Shown: positions 15,792 to 23,941 of the stretch, one piece after another
How positions within the stretch are numbered: the stretch's first letter is position 1
Layout: each line of letters opens with the position of its first letter
Assembly: GCA_964462945.1 (NCBI GenBank)
Contig: CAYWZW010000061.1
Span: 1 to 33,267 of the forward strand
DNA: 33,267 bases
From: GCA-020343675 sp964462945
Lineage (GTDB): Bacteria; Planctomycetota; Phycisphaerae; Sedimentisphaerales; Anaerobacaceae
Direction: 5' to 3'
Translations under genes and position numbers: made by a program
The notes under the pieces: model-generated
Told to the model about the DNA's origin: nothing
Databases searched by the model: none
The model's input: only the letters and a program-made list of their open reading frames with translations

Positions 15792-16724
15792 ATGAAGCCG
15801 TATTTCAGAACAGTTCTCGTTCTTGCCGTCGCCGCAACAGTATGGGCCGTAGCGGGTCCGGAAGAAAATGCAGCCGGTCTGCATAAGGTCGAGCTGCTGT
15901 GGCCGGATGGTGCCCCGGGCGCTAAAGGCAGCGACGAGGGTGATAAACCGACGTTGACTATTTACCTGCCGGCAAAGGAAAAGGCCACGGGGGCCGCCGT
16001 GGTGATTTGTCCGGGCGGCGGTTACGCTCGTCTGGCAATGGACCATGAGGGCCGTCAAATCGCCCAGTGGCTTAACTCGCTCGGCGTCGCTGGCTTCATT
16101 CTCCAGTACCGTCATCGCCACAGCGGGGCCGGCTACGGCCACCCGGCGCCACTGCAGGACGCGCAGCGGGCGATCCGGATGGTTCGCAGCCGGGCGGGAG
16201 AGTGGAACGTCGATCCCGGCCGGGTCGGGATTATCGGTTTTTCCGCAGGCGGGCATCTGGCCTCGAGCGCCGGCACGCACTTTCAGAACCGCTACAGCGA
16301 TGCGAACGACGCGATAGACCAGGTCGGCTGTCGGCCTGATTTTATGATCCTTATGTATCCGGTCATCTCATTTACCGAATGGTGCACGCACACCGGCTCC
16401 AGAAATAATCTATTGGGCAACGATCCGGACGAGAATCTTGTTGAGAGCCTGTCCAACGAAAAGCAGGTCACATCGGAAACGCCGCCCACCTTCCTGGTCC
16501 ATGCCAATGACGACAAGGGGGTGCCGCCTGAGAACAGCATTTACTTCTACCTGGCACTGCGAAAGGCCGACGTTCCGGCCGAGATGCACATCTACGAAAC
16601 GGGAGGCCACGGATTCGGGCCGGGGACCGACAAAGGCGCCGTCTCGAGCTGGATGGCCCGCTGTGCCGATTGGATGCGAGGGCGGGGATTACTGGATAGG
16701 AAAAGTGGTAATAAGCAAGAATAG
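15792..16724 (+). CDS. Secreted alpha/beta hydrolase (carbohydrate-esterase-like)
   Basis: The 310-residue protein begins with a signal peptide (YFRTVLVLAVAATVWAVAG). The hydrolase domain shows the oxyanion loop CPGGGYARLAMDHEG, the nucleophile elbow GFSAGGH with S151, an acidic residue in HANDDKGVP (D240 or D241), and H273 in GGHGFG. This arrangement is that of the BD-FAE/acetyl-xylan-esterase-like group that removes acetyl or feruloyl groups from glycans. GGGAG eight bases before the ATG at 15792 sets the start; the open frame extends upstream to 15738 without a comparable site. It is divergent from the RraA-like gene and would act in the periplasm or outside the cell. Confidence 0.9.
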   Translation: MKPYFRTVLVLAVAATVWAVAGPEENAAGLHKVELLWPDGAPGAKGSDEGDKPTLTIYLPAKEKATGAAVVICPGGGYARLAMDHEGRQIAQWLNSLGVAGFILQYRHRHSGAGYGHPAPLQDAQRAIRMVRSRAGEWNVDPGRVGIIGFSAGGHLASSAGTHFQNRYSDANDAIDQVGCRPDFMILMYPVISFTEWCTHTGSRNNLLGNDPDENLVESLSNEKQVTSETPPTFLVHANDDKGVPPENSIYFYLALRKADVPAEMHIYETGGHGFGPGTDKGAVSSWMARCADWMRGRGLLDRKSGNKQE

Positions 16725-16799
16725 GGTCTGCTCCGTAAATGTCCTTATAGTTGTCCTTTGGGGCCGACAGTTGCGCCTTGCGTTCTGCGAGCAACAGAA

Positions 16800-17825
16800 T
16801 CACATTTCGGCGTGTCCTGCTTCGGGCGGGCTGGGATTGCTCACCATCTGCGTAAATTCCGCTGGTTTATGAGAATCGGACGGTGAAATCGCCCTGATTT
16901 TGATCGGGGGTTTGGCCTGGACATGGTCGTTTCTGACTGGCTCAGTGCTCGGCGGCGGTGATGTTTCCGGGGAATCGGGCATGTCTTGCGTCTGCTCTGC
17001 GGCAACAGGCTGTAACATCTCGGTCGGTGTCGGTCCTTGGAATTGAGCGTGTATGAATTCAGCGACTCTCCTGTAGTCCTCGGCGCCGTGGCAATTTTGC
17101 TCGTATTCAAAGATTGTCTTGCCATAGCTGGGCGCCTCGGCGAGCTTGATGTTTCTTCGAATGAAAGTGGGCAGGACCCGCGCCTGGGCCCATGCGCTGT
17201 TGGTCCCGCGTGCGCTGCCAAGGAACTGTTCGATATCGGCCCTTACCTCATTGGGAAGTGACGCCCGGCTGTCGAACATGCACAGCAGGATCCCTCTGAC
17301 TTTCAGATTCGGATTGATTCTCTTGTTGACAAGCTCGATGGTTTGGAGCAGTTGCCCGAATCCCTGCAAGGCCAGGAAATGCGGCTGCAGAGGAATCAGG
17401 ACTTCTTCGGCGGCAGCAAGGGCGTTGAGGGTCAGCAGGCCCAGGGAAGGGGCACAGTCGATGAAGCAATAATCGAACATATCTTCGCTCGATTGAATAG
17501 CTTCTCGCAGGATGGTTTCCCTTCCGACCACACTGACCAATTCGCTCTCGGCGCCGACTAGGTTGATATTCGCGGGCAGCAGCCAGAGATTGGGACGCAC
17601 CATCAGAATCTGCTGCTCAAAATCAGCCGACTGAGTCAAGACCTTATACGAGCCGGCCTCAATGCTTTGCAGCTCAAGGCCAAGATGGATGGTCAGGTGG
17701 GCCTGAGGATCAAGATCAATAGCGACGACCCTTGAGCCCGCCGCAGCCAGAGCGGCTGCAACATTGACCACCGTTGTGGTCTTACCCACCCCCCCCTTCT
17801 GGTTAAGTACTGCGATCGTTCTCAT
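16800..17825 (-). CDS. ParA/Soj-type ATPase
   Basis: The 341-residue protein starts MRTIAVLNQKGGVGKTT, a deviant Walker A motif with the signature Lys (K10) and K15. DLDPQAH follows as the switch I/Walker A' region, and FDYCFIDCAPSLG as Walker B, as in ParA/Soj chromosome-partition ATPases. After about residue 255 there is an unusual Pro/Ser/Glu-rich, probably disordered tail of some 85 residues. No parB gene or parS-like cluster is visible next to it, so it may be an orphan ParA that positions another cargo. The ATG at 17825 was chosen because the family starts here; the frame is open up to 17894. It lies behind ribH and nusB on the same strand. Confidence 0.9.
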   Translation of the reverse strand: MRTIAVLNQKGGVGKTTTVVNVAAALAAAGSRVVAIDLDPQAHLTIHLGLELQSIEAGSYKVLTQSADFEQQILMVRPNLWLLPANINLVGAESELVSVVGRETILREAIQSSEDMFDYCFIDCAPSLGLLTLNALAAAEEVLIPLQPHFLALQGFGQLLQTIELVNKRINPNLKVRGILLCMFDSRASLPNEVRADIEQFLGSARGTNSAWAQARVLPTFIRRNIKLAEAPSYGKTIFEYEQNCHGAEDYRRVAEFIHAQFQGPTPTEMLQPVAAEQTQDMPDSPETSPPPSTEPVRNDHVQAKPPIKIRAISPSDSHKPAEFTQMVSNPSPPEAGHAEM

Positions 17826-17900
17826 GGAAAGCCGAAAAGCAGAATTCTCAACTCCGCCTTTTTCGATTCTCGGTTCTTGACGAGCACCCGCCATCGAGCG

Positions 17901-18308
17901 TCACGTTTTCATTTTTTTCAGTATGGCGTCGAGCACGCCATTAACAAACGCCGGTGACTTGTCCGTGCTGAACTTCTTGGCAAGCTCGATAGCTTCATTG
18001 ATCACGACTTTCGGCGGTATGTCGCAGCAGAATTTCAACTGGTAAACCGCCAATCTCAAAATACTCTTGTCAACAGGTGAGAGCCTCGTGAATTGCCACC
18101 TTATGGTCGAGGCAACTATCAATTCGTCACACTGTTTCAGGTTTTCCCACGCCCCGTTTGTCCAATCGCAGGCCAGCTCTCGTACGAAATCATCTGTATC
18201 TGCCTCAGCAAAAAACCGGCCTAAAAGCTCAAGCACATCCCGGCCCTGCACATCGAGCTGGTATAGCGCCTGCATCGTCAGCTCTCTGGCCCTGGTTCTT
18301 CTGTCCAT
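17901..18308 (-). CDS. nusB: Transcription antitermination factor NusB
   Basis: The 135-residue protein has the normal NusB length and motifs: RRTRARELTMQALYQLDV at the N-terminus, then LSPVDKSILRLAVYQL and PPKVVINEAIELAKKFSTDKSPAFVNGVLDAI at the C-terminus. NusB binds boxA RNA with NusE (S10) and supports antitermination of rRNA operons. It lies 38 nt downstream of ribH, a gene order found in many bacteria, and just ahead of the ParA-type gene. Confidence 0.96.
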   Translation of the reverse strand: MDRRTRARELTMQALYQLDVQGRDVLELLGRFFAEADTDDFVRELACDWTNGAWENLKQCDELIVASTIRWQFTRLSPVDKSILRLAVYQLKFCCDIPPKVVINEAIELAKKFSTDKSPAFVNGVLDAILKKMKT

Positions 18309-18346
18309 GTTCGCAGCTCGTAGGGCAGTGATCTACGACCCCGTAT

Positions 18347-18820
18347 CTACAGACTGCTCAACTGTTGCATCACATTGGCCATTTCCATGGCGGTCAATGC
18401 CGCATCGGCCCCGGCGTTGCCCATTTTCGTCCCGGCCCTTTCCACGGCCTGTTCCAGCGTCTCGCAGGTCAAGACGCCAAATACAGCGGGCGTGGCTGAA
18501 TCGTAGTTGACCTGTCCAATGCCCCGGACGACCTGCTGACAGACATAGTCATAATGGGCGGTTTGGCCTCGTATGACCGCACCGAGGCACAGGACGGCAA
18601 CGTACTTGCCGCCGTCGGCGAGCCTCCTGCAAGCCTGGGTAATTTCACAGGCCCCGGGCACCCAGACGACGGATATCTGCTCATCGGCGGCGCCGTGACG
18701 CTGGAGGCAGTCTATCGCCCCGGCAAGCAGTTTGGAGGTGATGAATTCATTGAACCTGCTGACGACGATAGCGTACCTGCCCTTGCCGGCCGTTACCTGG
18801 CCTTTTATCTCTCTGATCAT
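18347..18820 (-). CDS. ribH: 6,7-dimethyl-8-ribityllumazine synthase
   Basis: The 157-residue protein has the lumazine synthase landmarks: VSRFNEFITSKLLAGAID, VPGACEIT, CLGAVIRGQTAHYDYVC with the catalytic His, and GVLTCETLEQAVERAGTKMGNAGADAALTAMEM. It condenses 3,4-dihydroxy-2-butanone 4-phosphate with the ribitylamino-uracil made by the RibD branch, in the penultimate step of riboflavin synthesis. ribD of the same pathway lies about 8.4 kb away in this window. GGGGA ten bases upstream of the ATG is an acceptable ribosome-binding site. Confidence 0.97.
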   Translation of the reverse strand: MIREIKGQVTAGKGRYAIVVSRFNEFITSKLLAGAIDCLQRHGAADEQISVVWVPGACEITQACRRLADGGKYVAVLCLGAVIRGQTAHYDYVCQQVVRGIGQVNYDSATPAVFGVLTCETLEQAVERAGTKMGNAGADAALTAMEMANVMQQLSSL

Positions 18821-19146
18821 AGCTTCGCGTCCCCAAATAATTATGGTGTATAGCGTTCATTTCATGTTCGCTATCCGCTATTTTTTAGTCACAGATTATA
18901 AGACTATCAACGGCAACTTTCCAGAAAAACAGACCAGCGCCGCAGCGGCCTCGGCCTGCAACATCCTGGCGCGGAAAGCTAACGTTTGCCATTATAAGAG
19001 CTTACAAGTCGAAATTCCAGCGGAATTTTGCGGGGGCCAAAAAGCCGGTTGAAGCGCCGGGAAACTACTAAGGCCATCGCGTCGGGTGGGCGATAAAGCA
19101 TTGGTGATTGTTTGCGTCAGGGCAACAGGCGAAATAAGGTGTGTTT
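18821..19146. other. Divergent intergenic region, no gene seen
   Basis: The 326 bases between ribH (minus) and the TPR gene (plus) must hold both promoters. I found no convincing -35/-10 pair, riboswitch or small gene. The part around 18930-18975 is GC-rich with possible short stems (GCGCC with GGCGC). AAGGTG just before 19147 serves the TPR gene. Confidence 0.4.
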
Positions 19147-20508
19147 ATGATTTTCGAAGAGATGGAATTCGGCCCCTACGATAAGGCCGAGCAGAAGGCC
19201 CGCAGGGCCTTTGAGCTTTACGAAGACGGCCAAATGTCACAGGCTCTTGACGAGCTGGAGACGGCCCTCGATATCAATCCCGCCAGTAGCTCGCTGCATT
19301 TCAACAAAGCCCTTACTCTGGACGCCATCAGCCGCTTTGAGGACGCGATCGGCGAATACGAAACCGCTCTGCAGCTTGACCCGGATGATTCGGAGATACT
19401 GAACTCGCTGGCGGTCGATTACACGCGCACGGGTCAGTACGACCTGGCCATCGATACGTTTGAACATATTCAGCAATTGGATCCCGCCTTTGAGCCGTGC
19501 TACTGCAATCGCATCATAACTTACACCGAGATGGGCTTGCACGATTTGGCCGAGCAGATGTTCTATCTTGCTCAGCAGATCAAACCGGACTGCGCGCTTT
19601 GCTATTATAATGTCGGCAACAGTCTTTTCGCTCGGGGTGAGTATAAGAGGGCGATTCGCTGCTGGCTGAAGACGGCTGAGCTTGATCCGACTCACCCTCA
19701 AATCAACTACCGAATAGCCCAGGCCTATTGGTCGGATGGCGAGACCGAACGCAGCCGCGAGCATTTTCTCGTCGAGCTTCGCACCAATCCGGGTGATGTC
19801 GATGTGATCTTCGATTTTGGGCTGTTTCTGCTTGAGGCCGGGGACATCGAATCAGCCAAGGAGAAGTTCAACCGGATTCTTGAGTTGAACCCGGATTTTA
19901 CAGCCGCCATGTTCTATCTTGGAGAGATTGCTTTCAACGGCGGCAACTACGAGCGGGCGGTGGAATTGTACAATCAGGCACTTGCGAAAGACAATACACT
20001 TCAAGGGCCGTGCTATAGACTGGCCCAGCATGCGCTGATGACAGGCGAAAAAATGCAGGCCCGGGCTTATCTGATGTCTGAGCTGAAGCTGGCTTTGGAG
20101 GATGCGGACACCTTGGTTTCCATGGGGTCGATGTTCTTGACAATCGGCGATCTCGGTTGTGCGACGCATTGCCTGCTGCGCGCCGTCGATATCGACTGTG
20201 CCAACGCGGATGCCTACTATTACCTCGGAGTTATTAGCGCCATCAAAGGCGATTTTGAGGATGCCGCGGAGCTTTTTGCCCACACGCTGGATATCAAAAG
20301 CGAACACATTCCCGCTCTGAGGGATTCCGCTTTCGTTTGCCTGGCAACGGGCAAGTTGACTGAGGCCGCGAACAGGATCAAGAAAGCACGCAGCCTGGAC
20401 GGCGGCGATCCGCAGGTGAAGAAGCTTGCCCGCAGTCTGGCTGTGGCCCGCGCAAGACGGCGGATAACGGATGTTCTTGGCCGATTCGGGCCTCGATCTG
20501 CCTCCTGA
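19147..20508 (+). CDS. Tetratricopeptide-repeat protein
   Basis: The 453-residue protein consists almost entirely of TPR units about 34 residues long. Examples are AFELYEDGQMSQALDELETALDINPAS, AIGEYETALQLDPDDSEILNSLAVDYTRTGQYDLAID, and CWLKTAELDPTHPQINYRIAQAYW, repeated to near the C-terminus; I count roughly eleven. There is no signal peptide or catalytic domain, so it is probably a cytosolic scaffold. A short Arg-rich tail ends the protein. The ATG at 19147 has AAGGT six bases upstream; a GTG at 19141 is the alternative start. Partners cannot be told from the neighbours. Confidence 0.9.
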   Translation: MIFEEMEFGPYDKAEQKARRAFELYEDGQMSQALDELETALDINPASSSLHFNKALTLDAISRFEDAIGEYETALQLDPDDSEILNSLAVDYTRTGQYDLAIDTFEHIQQLDPAFEPCYCNRIITYTEMGLHDLAEQMFYLAQQIKPDCALCYYNVGNSLFARGEYKRAIRCWLKTAELDPTHPQINYRIAQAYWSDGETERSREHFLVELRTNPGDVDVIFDFGLFLLEAGDIESAKEKFNRILELNPDFTAAMFYLGEIAFNGGNYERAVELYNQALAKDNTLQGPCYRLAQHALMTGEKMQARAYLMSELKLALEDADTLVSMGSMFLTIGDLGCATHCLLRAVDIDCANADAYYYLGVISAIKGDFEDAAELFAHTLDIKSEHIPALRDSAFVCLATGKLTEAANRIKKARSLDGGDPQVKKLARSLAVARARRRITDVLGRFGPRSAS

Positions 20509-20578
20509 AACCTTCTCTAATCATTTTTCACGCTCATTATTTGCAAACTGACGCCGAATGCGTTAAGCTGTTGTGTGC

Positions 20579-20662
20579 GGCCGAGTGGCGGAAAGGCAGA
20601 CGCTGGGGATTTAAAATCCCCTGCCTGTAATGGGCGTGTGGGTTCGAATCCCACCTCGGCTA
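20579..20662 (+). tRNA. tRNA-Leu (anticodon TAA)
   Basis: The 84-nt sequence folds as a class II tRNA. The acceptor GGCCGAG pairs with CTCGGCT (with a G-U at the end), the D arm is TGGCGGAAAGGCAGACGC, the anticodon stem GGGGA/TCCCC holds the loop TTTAAAA with anticodon TAA, a long variable arm follows, and the T arm is GTGGG TTCGAAT CCCAC. The discriminator base is A and CCA is not encoded. It is flanked downstream by an ACGCAT-type spacer. Confidence 0.97.
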
Positions 20663-20689
20663 CTGAATCGTGAACCGTGAGTGAGTCGA

Positions 20690-20735
20690 TGCGTATATGA
20701 GGGACGCATTAACGCAAACACGCATCAACGGATCT
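20690..20735. repeat. ACGCATNAACGCA-type degenerate repeat
   Basis: The spacer between tRNA-Leu and the next gene contains units such as GACGCATTAACGCA and ACACGCATCAACG. A matching spacer occurs right after the same gene at 22082-22152, so the repeats flank the 20750-22081 gene. Confidence 0.55.
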
Positions 20736-20749
20736 GCCGGAGAAAATTG

Positions 20750-22081
20750 ATGGTGAATAAGAATCCCAAGCTTGTAGATGTCGGTAAGCCGAATCTATAT
20801 CGCGGGATGTTTCCATATACGGAGTTTCCATCGGTGGTCTTCGACGGCCAAAGAGTCGAGTATGAGATTCCGGAGAAAATCTGGATCACCGACACGACGT
20901 TCCGCGACGGCCAGCAGGCCCGGCCGCCTTTTAAACCCGAGCAAATCCTCAGAATTTATGACTTACTGCACGAGATAGACGGGGGCGCGGGCTTGATTCG
21001 CCAATGCGAGTTCTTCCTCTATTCACAGCGCGACAGAGAAGCGGTCGAGCTGTGTAAAGAGCGCGGTTACAAATTCCCCGAAATAACGGGATGGATACGA
21101 GCTGTCGAGGCCGATTTTAAGCTGGTCTGCCAAATGGGACTGGGCGAAACGGGCATTTTGGCCTCGGCGAGCGATTATCATATATTCCTGAAGCTGCGAA
21201 AAACGCGGGGCCAGGCGATGACGGCGTATCTCGACATTGCCAAGGCGGCTCTGGATAGCGGTGTTGTCCCACGCTGCCACTTTGAGGACATCACGCGAGC
21301 GGATTACGAAGGTTTCGTGCTGCCTTTTGCCGCCGAGCTGATGAGACTTGCCGAGGAATACGACAAGCCGGTTAAGATTCGTCTTTGCGATACCCTCGGG
21401 TTTGGTCTGCCGTGGGCCGGAGCTGCCCTGCCGCGAAGCGTTCCAAAACTTATCCACGGACTTCGACAGGTCGGAGTGCCGCCCGAATGGCTGGAATGGC
21501 ACGGCCATAACGACTTCCATAAGGTCCAGGTAAACGCCGCGACGGCTTGGCTTTACGGCTGCAGCGCGGCCAACACCGCGATATTCGGCTGCGGCGAGCG
21601 AACGGGCAATCCGCCCCTGGAGGCGATGGTGGTCGAACACGCCCAGTTGAAAGGGATGACCAAAGGTGTGAACTACGCGGCGATCACCGAGCTGGCTGAG
21701 TACGCCAGGAAAGAGCTGGGTTTCGAGATCCCGCGGAACTATCCGCTGGTTGGACAGGATTTCAATGTGACGCGGGCCGGTATTCACGCGGACGGCCTGC
21801 TGAAAAACGAGGAAATATATAATTGTTTCGATACGCAGAAGCTGCTCAACCGTCCGGCCGGCGTGGCGATCACCGATAAGACCGGCGCGGCCGGTATAAA
21901 GCACTGGATAGAAGCCATGTACGAGATTGACATCCCTAAACATGACCCGCGTATAACTAAGATAAAGGACCAGATTGACGCCGAGTACGCTGCGGACAGA
22001 GTTTCGGCGATATCGGACGAGGAAATGTTCCAGTGGGTGCGAGATGCCTTTGGCGGCCACTTGCCGCCCGCAAGAAAGTGA
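20750..22081 (+). CDS. LeuA/homocitrate-synthase-family acyltransferase (candidate Re-citrate synthase)
   Basis: The 443-residue protein carries the HMGL/DRE-TIM signature TDTTFRDGQQ (R52, D53) and the metal-binding HGHND of the 2-isopropylmalate/homocitrate synthase superfamily. It lacks the long C-terminal leucine-regulatory domain of LeuA. The pattern WITDTTFRDGQQARPPF, and GFEIPRNYPLVGQDFNVTRAGIHADGL further on, resembles the group that includes the Re-face citrate synthases of Clostridium kluyveri and Desulfovibrio. That specific role is inference from memory of those sequences. The reaction would be acetyl-CoA plus a 2-oxoacid giving a citrate-type product. GGAG eight bases before the ATG at 20750 sets the start; the open frame upstream runs through a spacer repeat. 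Confidence 0.85.
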   Translation: MVNKNPKLVDVGKPNLYRGMFPYTEFPSVVFDGQRVEYEIPEKIWITDTTFRDGQQARPPFKPEQILRIYDLLHEIDGGAGLIRQCEFFLYSQRDREAVELCKERGYKFPEITGWIRAVEADFKLVCQMGLGETGILASASDYHIFLKLRKTRGQAMTAYLDIAKAALDSGVVPRCHFEDITRADYEGFVLPFAAELMRLAEEYDKPVKIRLCDTLGFGLPWAGAALPRSVPKLIHGLRQVGVPPEWLEWHGHNDFHKVQVNAATAWLYGCSAANTAIFGCGERTGNPPLEAMVVEHAQLKGMTKGVNYAAITELAEYARKELGFEIPRNYPLVGQDFNVTRAGIHADGLLKNEEIYNCFDTQKLLNRPAGVAITDKTGAAGIKHWIEAMYEIDIPKHDPRITKIKDQIDAEYAADRVSAISDEEMFQWVRDAFGGHLPPARK

Positions 22082-22152
22082 ATGAGTGAATGGGTGGATG
22101 AGTAAATGAGTGGCTGCATCCACGCATAAACGCATTCACGCATTTACGCATG
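22082..22152. repeat. Degenerate tandem spacer (ATGAGTGA and ACGCAT units)
   Basis: Two blocks follow each other: GAGTGAATGGGTGGATGAGTAAATGAGTG-like heptamer units, then CACGCATAAACGCATTCACGCATTTACGCAT-like units, each in shorter imperfect copies. Together with the 20690-20735 spacer they bracket the LeuA-family gene. The first block is purine-biased on the plus strand. Confidence 0.6.
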
Positions 22153-22157
22153 TCCTG

Positions 22158-22937
22158 ATGATGCCAGAGAAAAGACGCGAAATCAAGGCGGTCTTGTTCG
22201 ACCTCGGTGAAACGTTGCTGACCTTCGGCAAGGTCAAAGCCACTGAGGTCTTTCGGCAGGGGGCGAGACTATCATACGATTTTCTAAAAAGCTACGGGCA
22301 GCCGGCGGGCAGCTTCGAATACTACTGCTGGCGAAACCTGATCGCGCTGCGCATTCGGCATCTAATTTCCAATATCACCGGGAATGATTTCAATTCAGCG
22401 GCTCTGCTGCGCGGCATCGGCACAAAAAGGGGTATCAGGCTCGACCGGCAGCAGTGGCAGGAATTCTCGTGGCTGTGGTACGAACCTTTGAGCAAAATGG
22501 GCGCGGTCGAACCGGACATAAAAGAGACTTTGGCCAAACTCCAAGAGCTGGGTCTCAAGCTCGGCATCGTGTCCAACACGTTTGTGAGCGGCCATTCCCT
22601 GGAGAAACACCTGGAACAATTGGGGCTGCTTGAGTTTTTTCCCGTGCGGGTTTATTCGTACGAGTTTGATTTTCGTAAGCCGGATGTCCGGCTTTTAAGA
22701 ATCGCCTCCGAACGGATCGGCCAGGCGCCTGAGCACATCGCGTACGTCGGTGATCGCATCGACAAAGATATTATCCCCGCGCTGCGACTCGGCATGCAGC
22801 CCGTCCTTAAAGCCGCCTACACCAATGCCAGCAGGAAGGTGCCGGACGGCGCCTGGAAAGTAACGCACCTGTCCGAACTGCCGAGTCTCATAGAAAAAAT
22901 CAACAATCACAAAATCATTGTAACCGAGAACGTCTAA
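22158..22937 (+). CDS. HAD superfamily hydrolase
   Basis: The 259-residue protein shows the four HAD motifs: VLFDLGETL (nucleophile D15), LGIVSNTF (Thr/Ser motif), FRKPD (Lys) and YVGDRIDKDI (acidic pair). The general acid position two residues after the nucleophile is Gly rather than Asp, which is seen in some family members but may lower phosphatase activity. An alpha-helical cap lies between motifs I and II (about residues 25-105). The substrate is unknown. The start is not supported by a clear ribosome-binding site; ATGs at 22158 and 22161 are equivalent, and the frame upstream runs into a spacer repeat. Confidence 0.85.
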   Translation: MMPEKRREIKAVLFDLGETLLTFGKVKATEVFRQGARLSYDFLKSYGQPAGSFEYYCWRNLIALRIRHLISNITGNDFNSAALLRGIGTKRGIRLDRQQWQEFSWLWYEPLSKMGAVEPDIKETLAKLQELGLKLGIVSNTFVSGHSLEKHLEQLGLLEFFPVRVYSYEFDFRKPDVRLLRIASERIGQAPEHIAYVGDRIDKDIIPALRLGMQPVLKAAYTNASRKVPDGAWKVTHLSELPSLIEKINNHKIIVTENV

Positions 22938-22969
22938 TTCTTGTCCGTTGGCTTCACCGACGGTCTGTC

Positions 22970-23002
22970 AGAAAAAAGCCGGGCTCCGTTATTGAGCCCG
23001 GC
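22970..23002 (-). terminator. Intrinsic terminator of the sigma-factor operon
   Basis: On the minus strand a 9-bp stem GCCGGGCTC/GAGCCCGGC (22994-23002 with 22978-22986) with a 7-nt loop is followed by six T residues. This is a clean rho-independent terminator for the leftward transcript from 24474. On the plus strand the stem is not followed by a T run. Confidence 0.85.
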
Positions 23003-23086
23003 GAAAGAATTTGATACGTGCCTTGGCGATGGAGTCAGTTGCCTTGTCTGACGAAAGGCATCCCTGCAATCATCGTAACAAACCTA

Positions 23087-23941
23087 TTATTCGTAGATAA
23101 CTTCGGCAGCTTCGGGTATTTCAAAATCGAATAATCCCTGCGGTATCGGCACATTGTATTCGAAGCGATCCACGCGTTTGACCCCTTGGCCAGGTGCTGA
23201 CTTGATTGCTTCGGTACTTATCGGCAATTTCGTCTTTGGATCAACGCGGATAAGAAATTCCTTTTCCCCAAAGTCTCCTTGAGAGGGAATATATCCGCGA
23301 ACCCTGATGATTTTTTTCTGAAGGTCTTGGTCAAATTCAGATCGAAAATCAAGCTGGCCGTTGAGTTTTTGAATCAAGTCCGCCAAATCCTCAAAAAGTC
23401 TGGAAAATCGTACTTCGGCCGCAGGAACGTATTCGTTTCGAATTCTCACAAGGTTCTTATCTTTGTGGTAGTAGTAGGTTCTTCGGGGAGTTGCGACAAT
23501 CAAAAGGTTGCCTTGGTCCGCGTAATAGTATTCTTCCTGTCCCGTCTCAGGATTGATCTGGACCCAGACTTCTCCCTTGCTGCCGTCCCAGTCGGTGCAA
23601 TATGCGCGGACTGAACTGACGGAACGCATGGCTTGGATTGTCTGCTCTATGGCATAGGCTGGCGCTGCGGATCTGTCTAATAGAGTCACGCCAACGACAA
23701 CTGATATAATCACCGCTGCTGCTGCGGCAATCTCTGTTATTCTACTTTTCATGATTGTTCTCCATATACTCGGCGGTTCGGCGGAATGTAAAGCCTTGCC
23801 GCCCGAGGTTTGTGATTTGAAAATTTCTATTTCTTTTTTGTGCGTTTGTTTCCACGTATCAAAATCGAACTGCGGTTTATCCCGGCCGACGGCGCCGGAA
23901 ATCGGCTCGTCAAAATTTTCATTGTTCCTGTCCGCGTTCAT
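23087..23941 (-). CDS. Membrane-anchored putative anti-sigma factor with LolA-like domain
   Basis: The 284-residue protein has a cytosolic N-terminus of about 65 residues containing FDFDTWKQTHKKEIEIFK, a pattern I know from planctomycete proteins encoded next to ECF sigma factors. One membrane helix follows (EIAAAAAVIISVVVGVTLL), then an exported domain of about 190 residues with a LolA/LolB-like beta pattern (QTIQAMRSVSSVRAYCTDWDGSKGEVWVQ, EFLIRVDPKTKLPIS, RFEYNVPIPQGLFDF). There is no HxxxCxxC zinc anti-sigma motif. Its ATG overlaps the sigma factor stop by four bases, so the two are translationally coupled and it probably controls that sigma factor. The terminator lies about 85 nt downstream. 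Confidence 0.75.
   Translation of the reverse strand: MNADRNNENFDEPISGAVGRDKPQFDFDTWKQTHKKEIEIFKSQTSGGKALHSAEPPSIWRTIMKSRITEIAAAAAVIISVVVGVTLLDRSAAPAYAIEQTIQAMRSVSSVRAYCTDWDGSKGEVWVQINPETGQEEYYYADQGNLLIVATPRRTYYYHKDKNLVRIRNEYVPAAEVRFSRLFEDLADLIQKLNGQLDFRSEFDQDLQKKIIRVRGYIPSQGDFGEKEFLIRVDPKTKLPISTEAIKSAPGQGVKRVDRFEYNVPIPQGLFDFEIPEAAEVIYE

Noticed and set aside
18823..18835. GGGACGCGAAGC before ribH, resembling part of a c-di-GMP-I riboswitch
   Set aside because: The partner helix and the GCAAACC segment of that riboswitch are missing, and the sequence sits at the ribosome-binding site.
18732..19052. Hydrophobic 106-codon frame on the plus strand
   Set aside because: Its first third is antisense to ribH, and the rest is low-quality intergenic sequence without a ribosome-binding site.
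21023..22135. Open frame of 370 codons antisense to the LeuA-family gene
   Set aside because: It is the shadow of a certain gene; its start lies in the low-complexity spacer.
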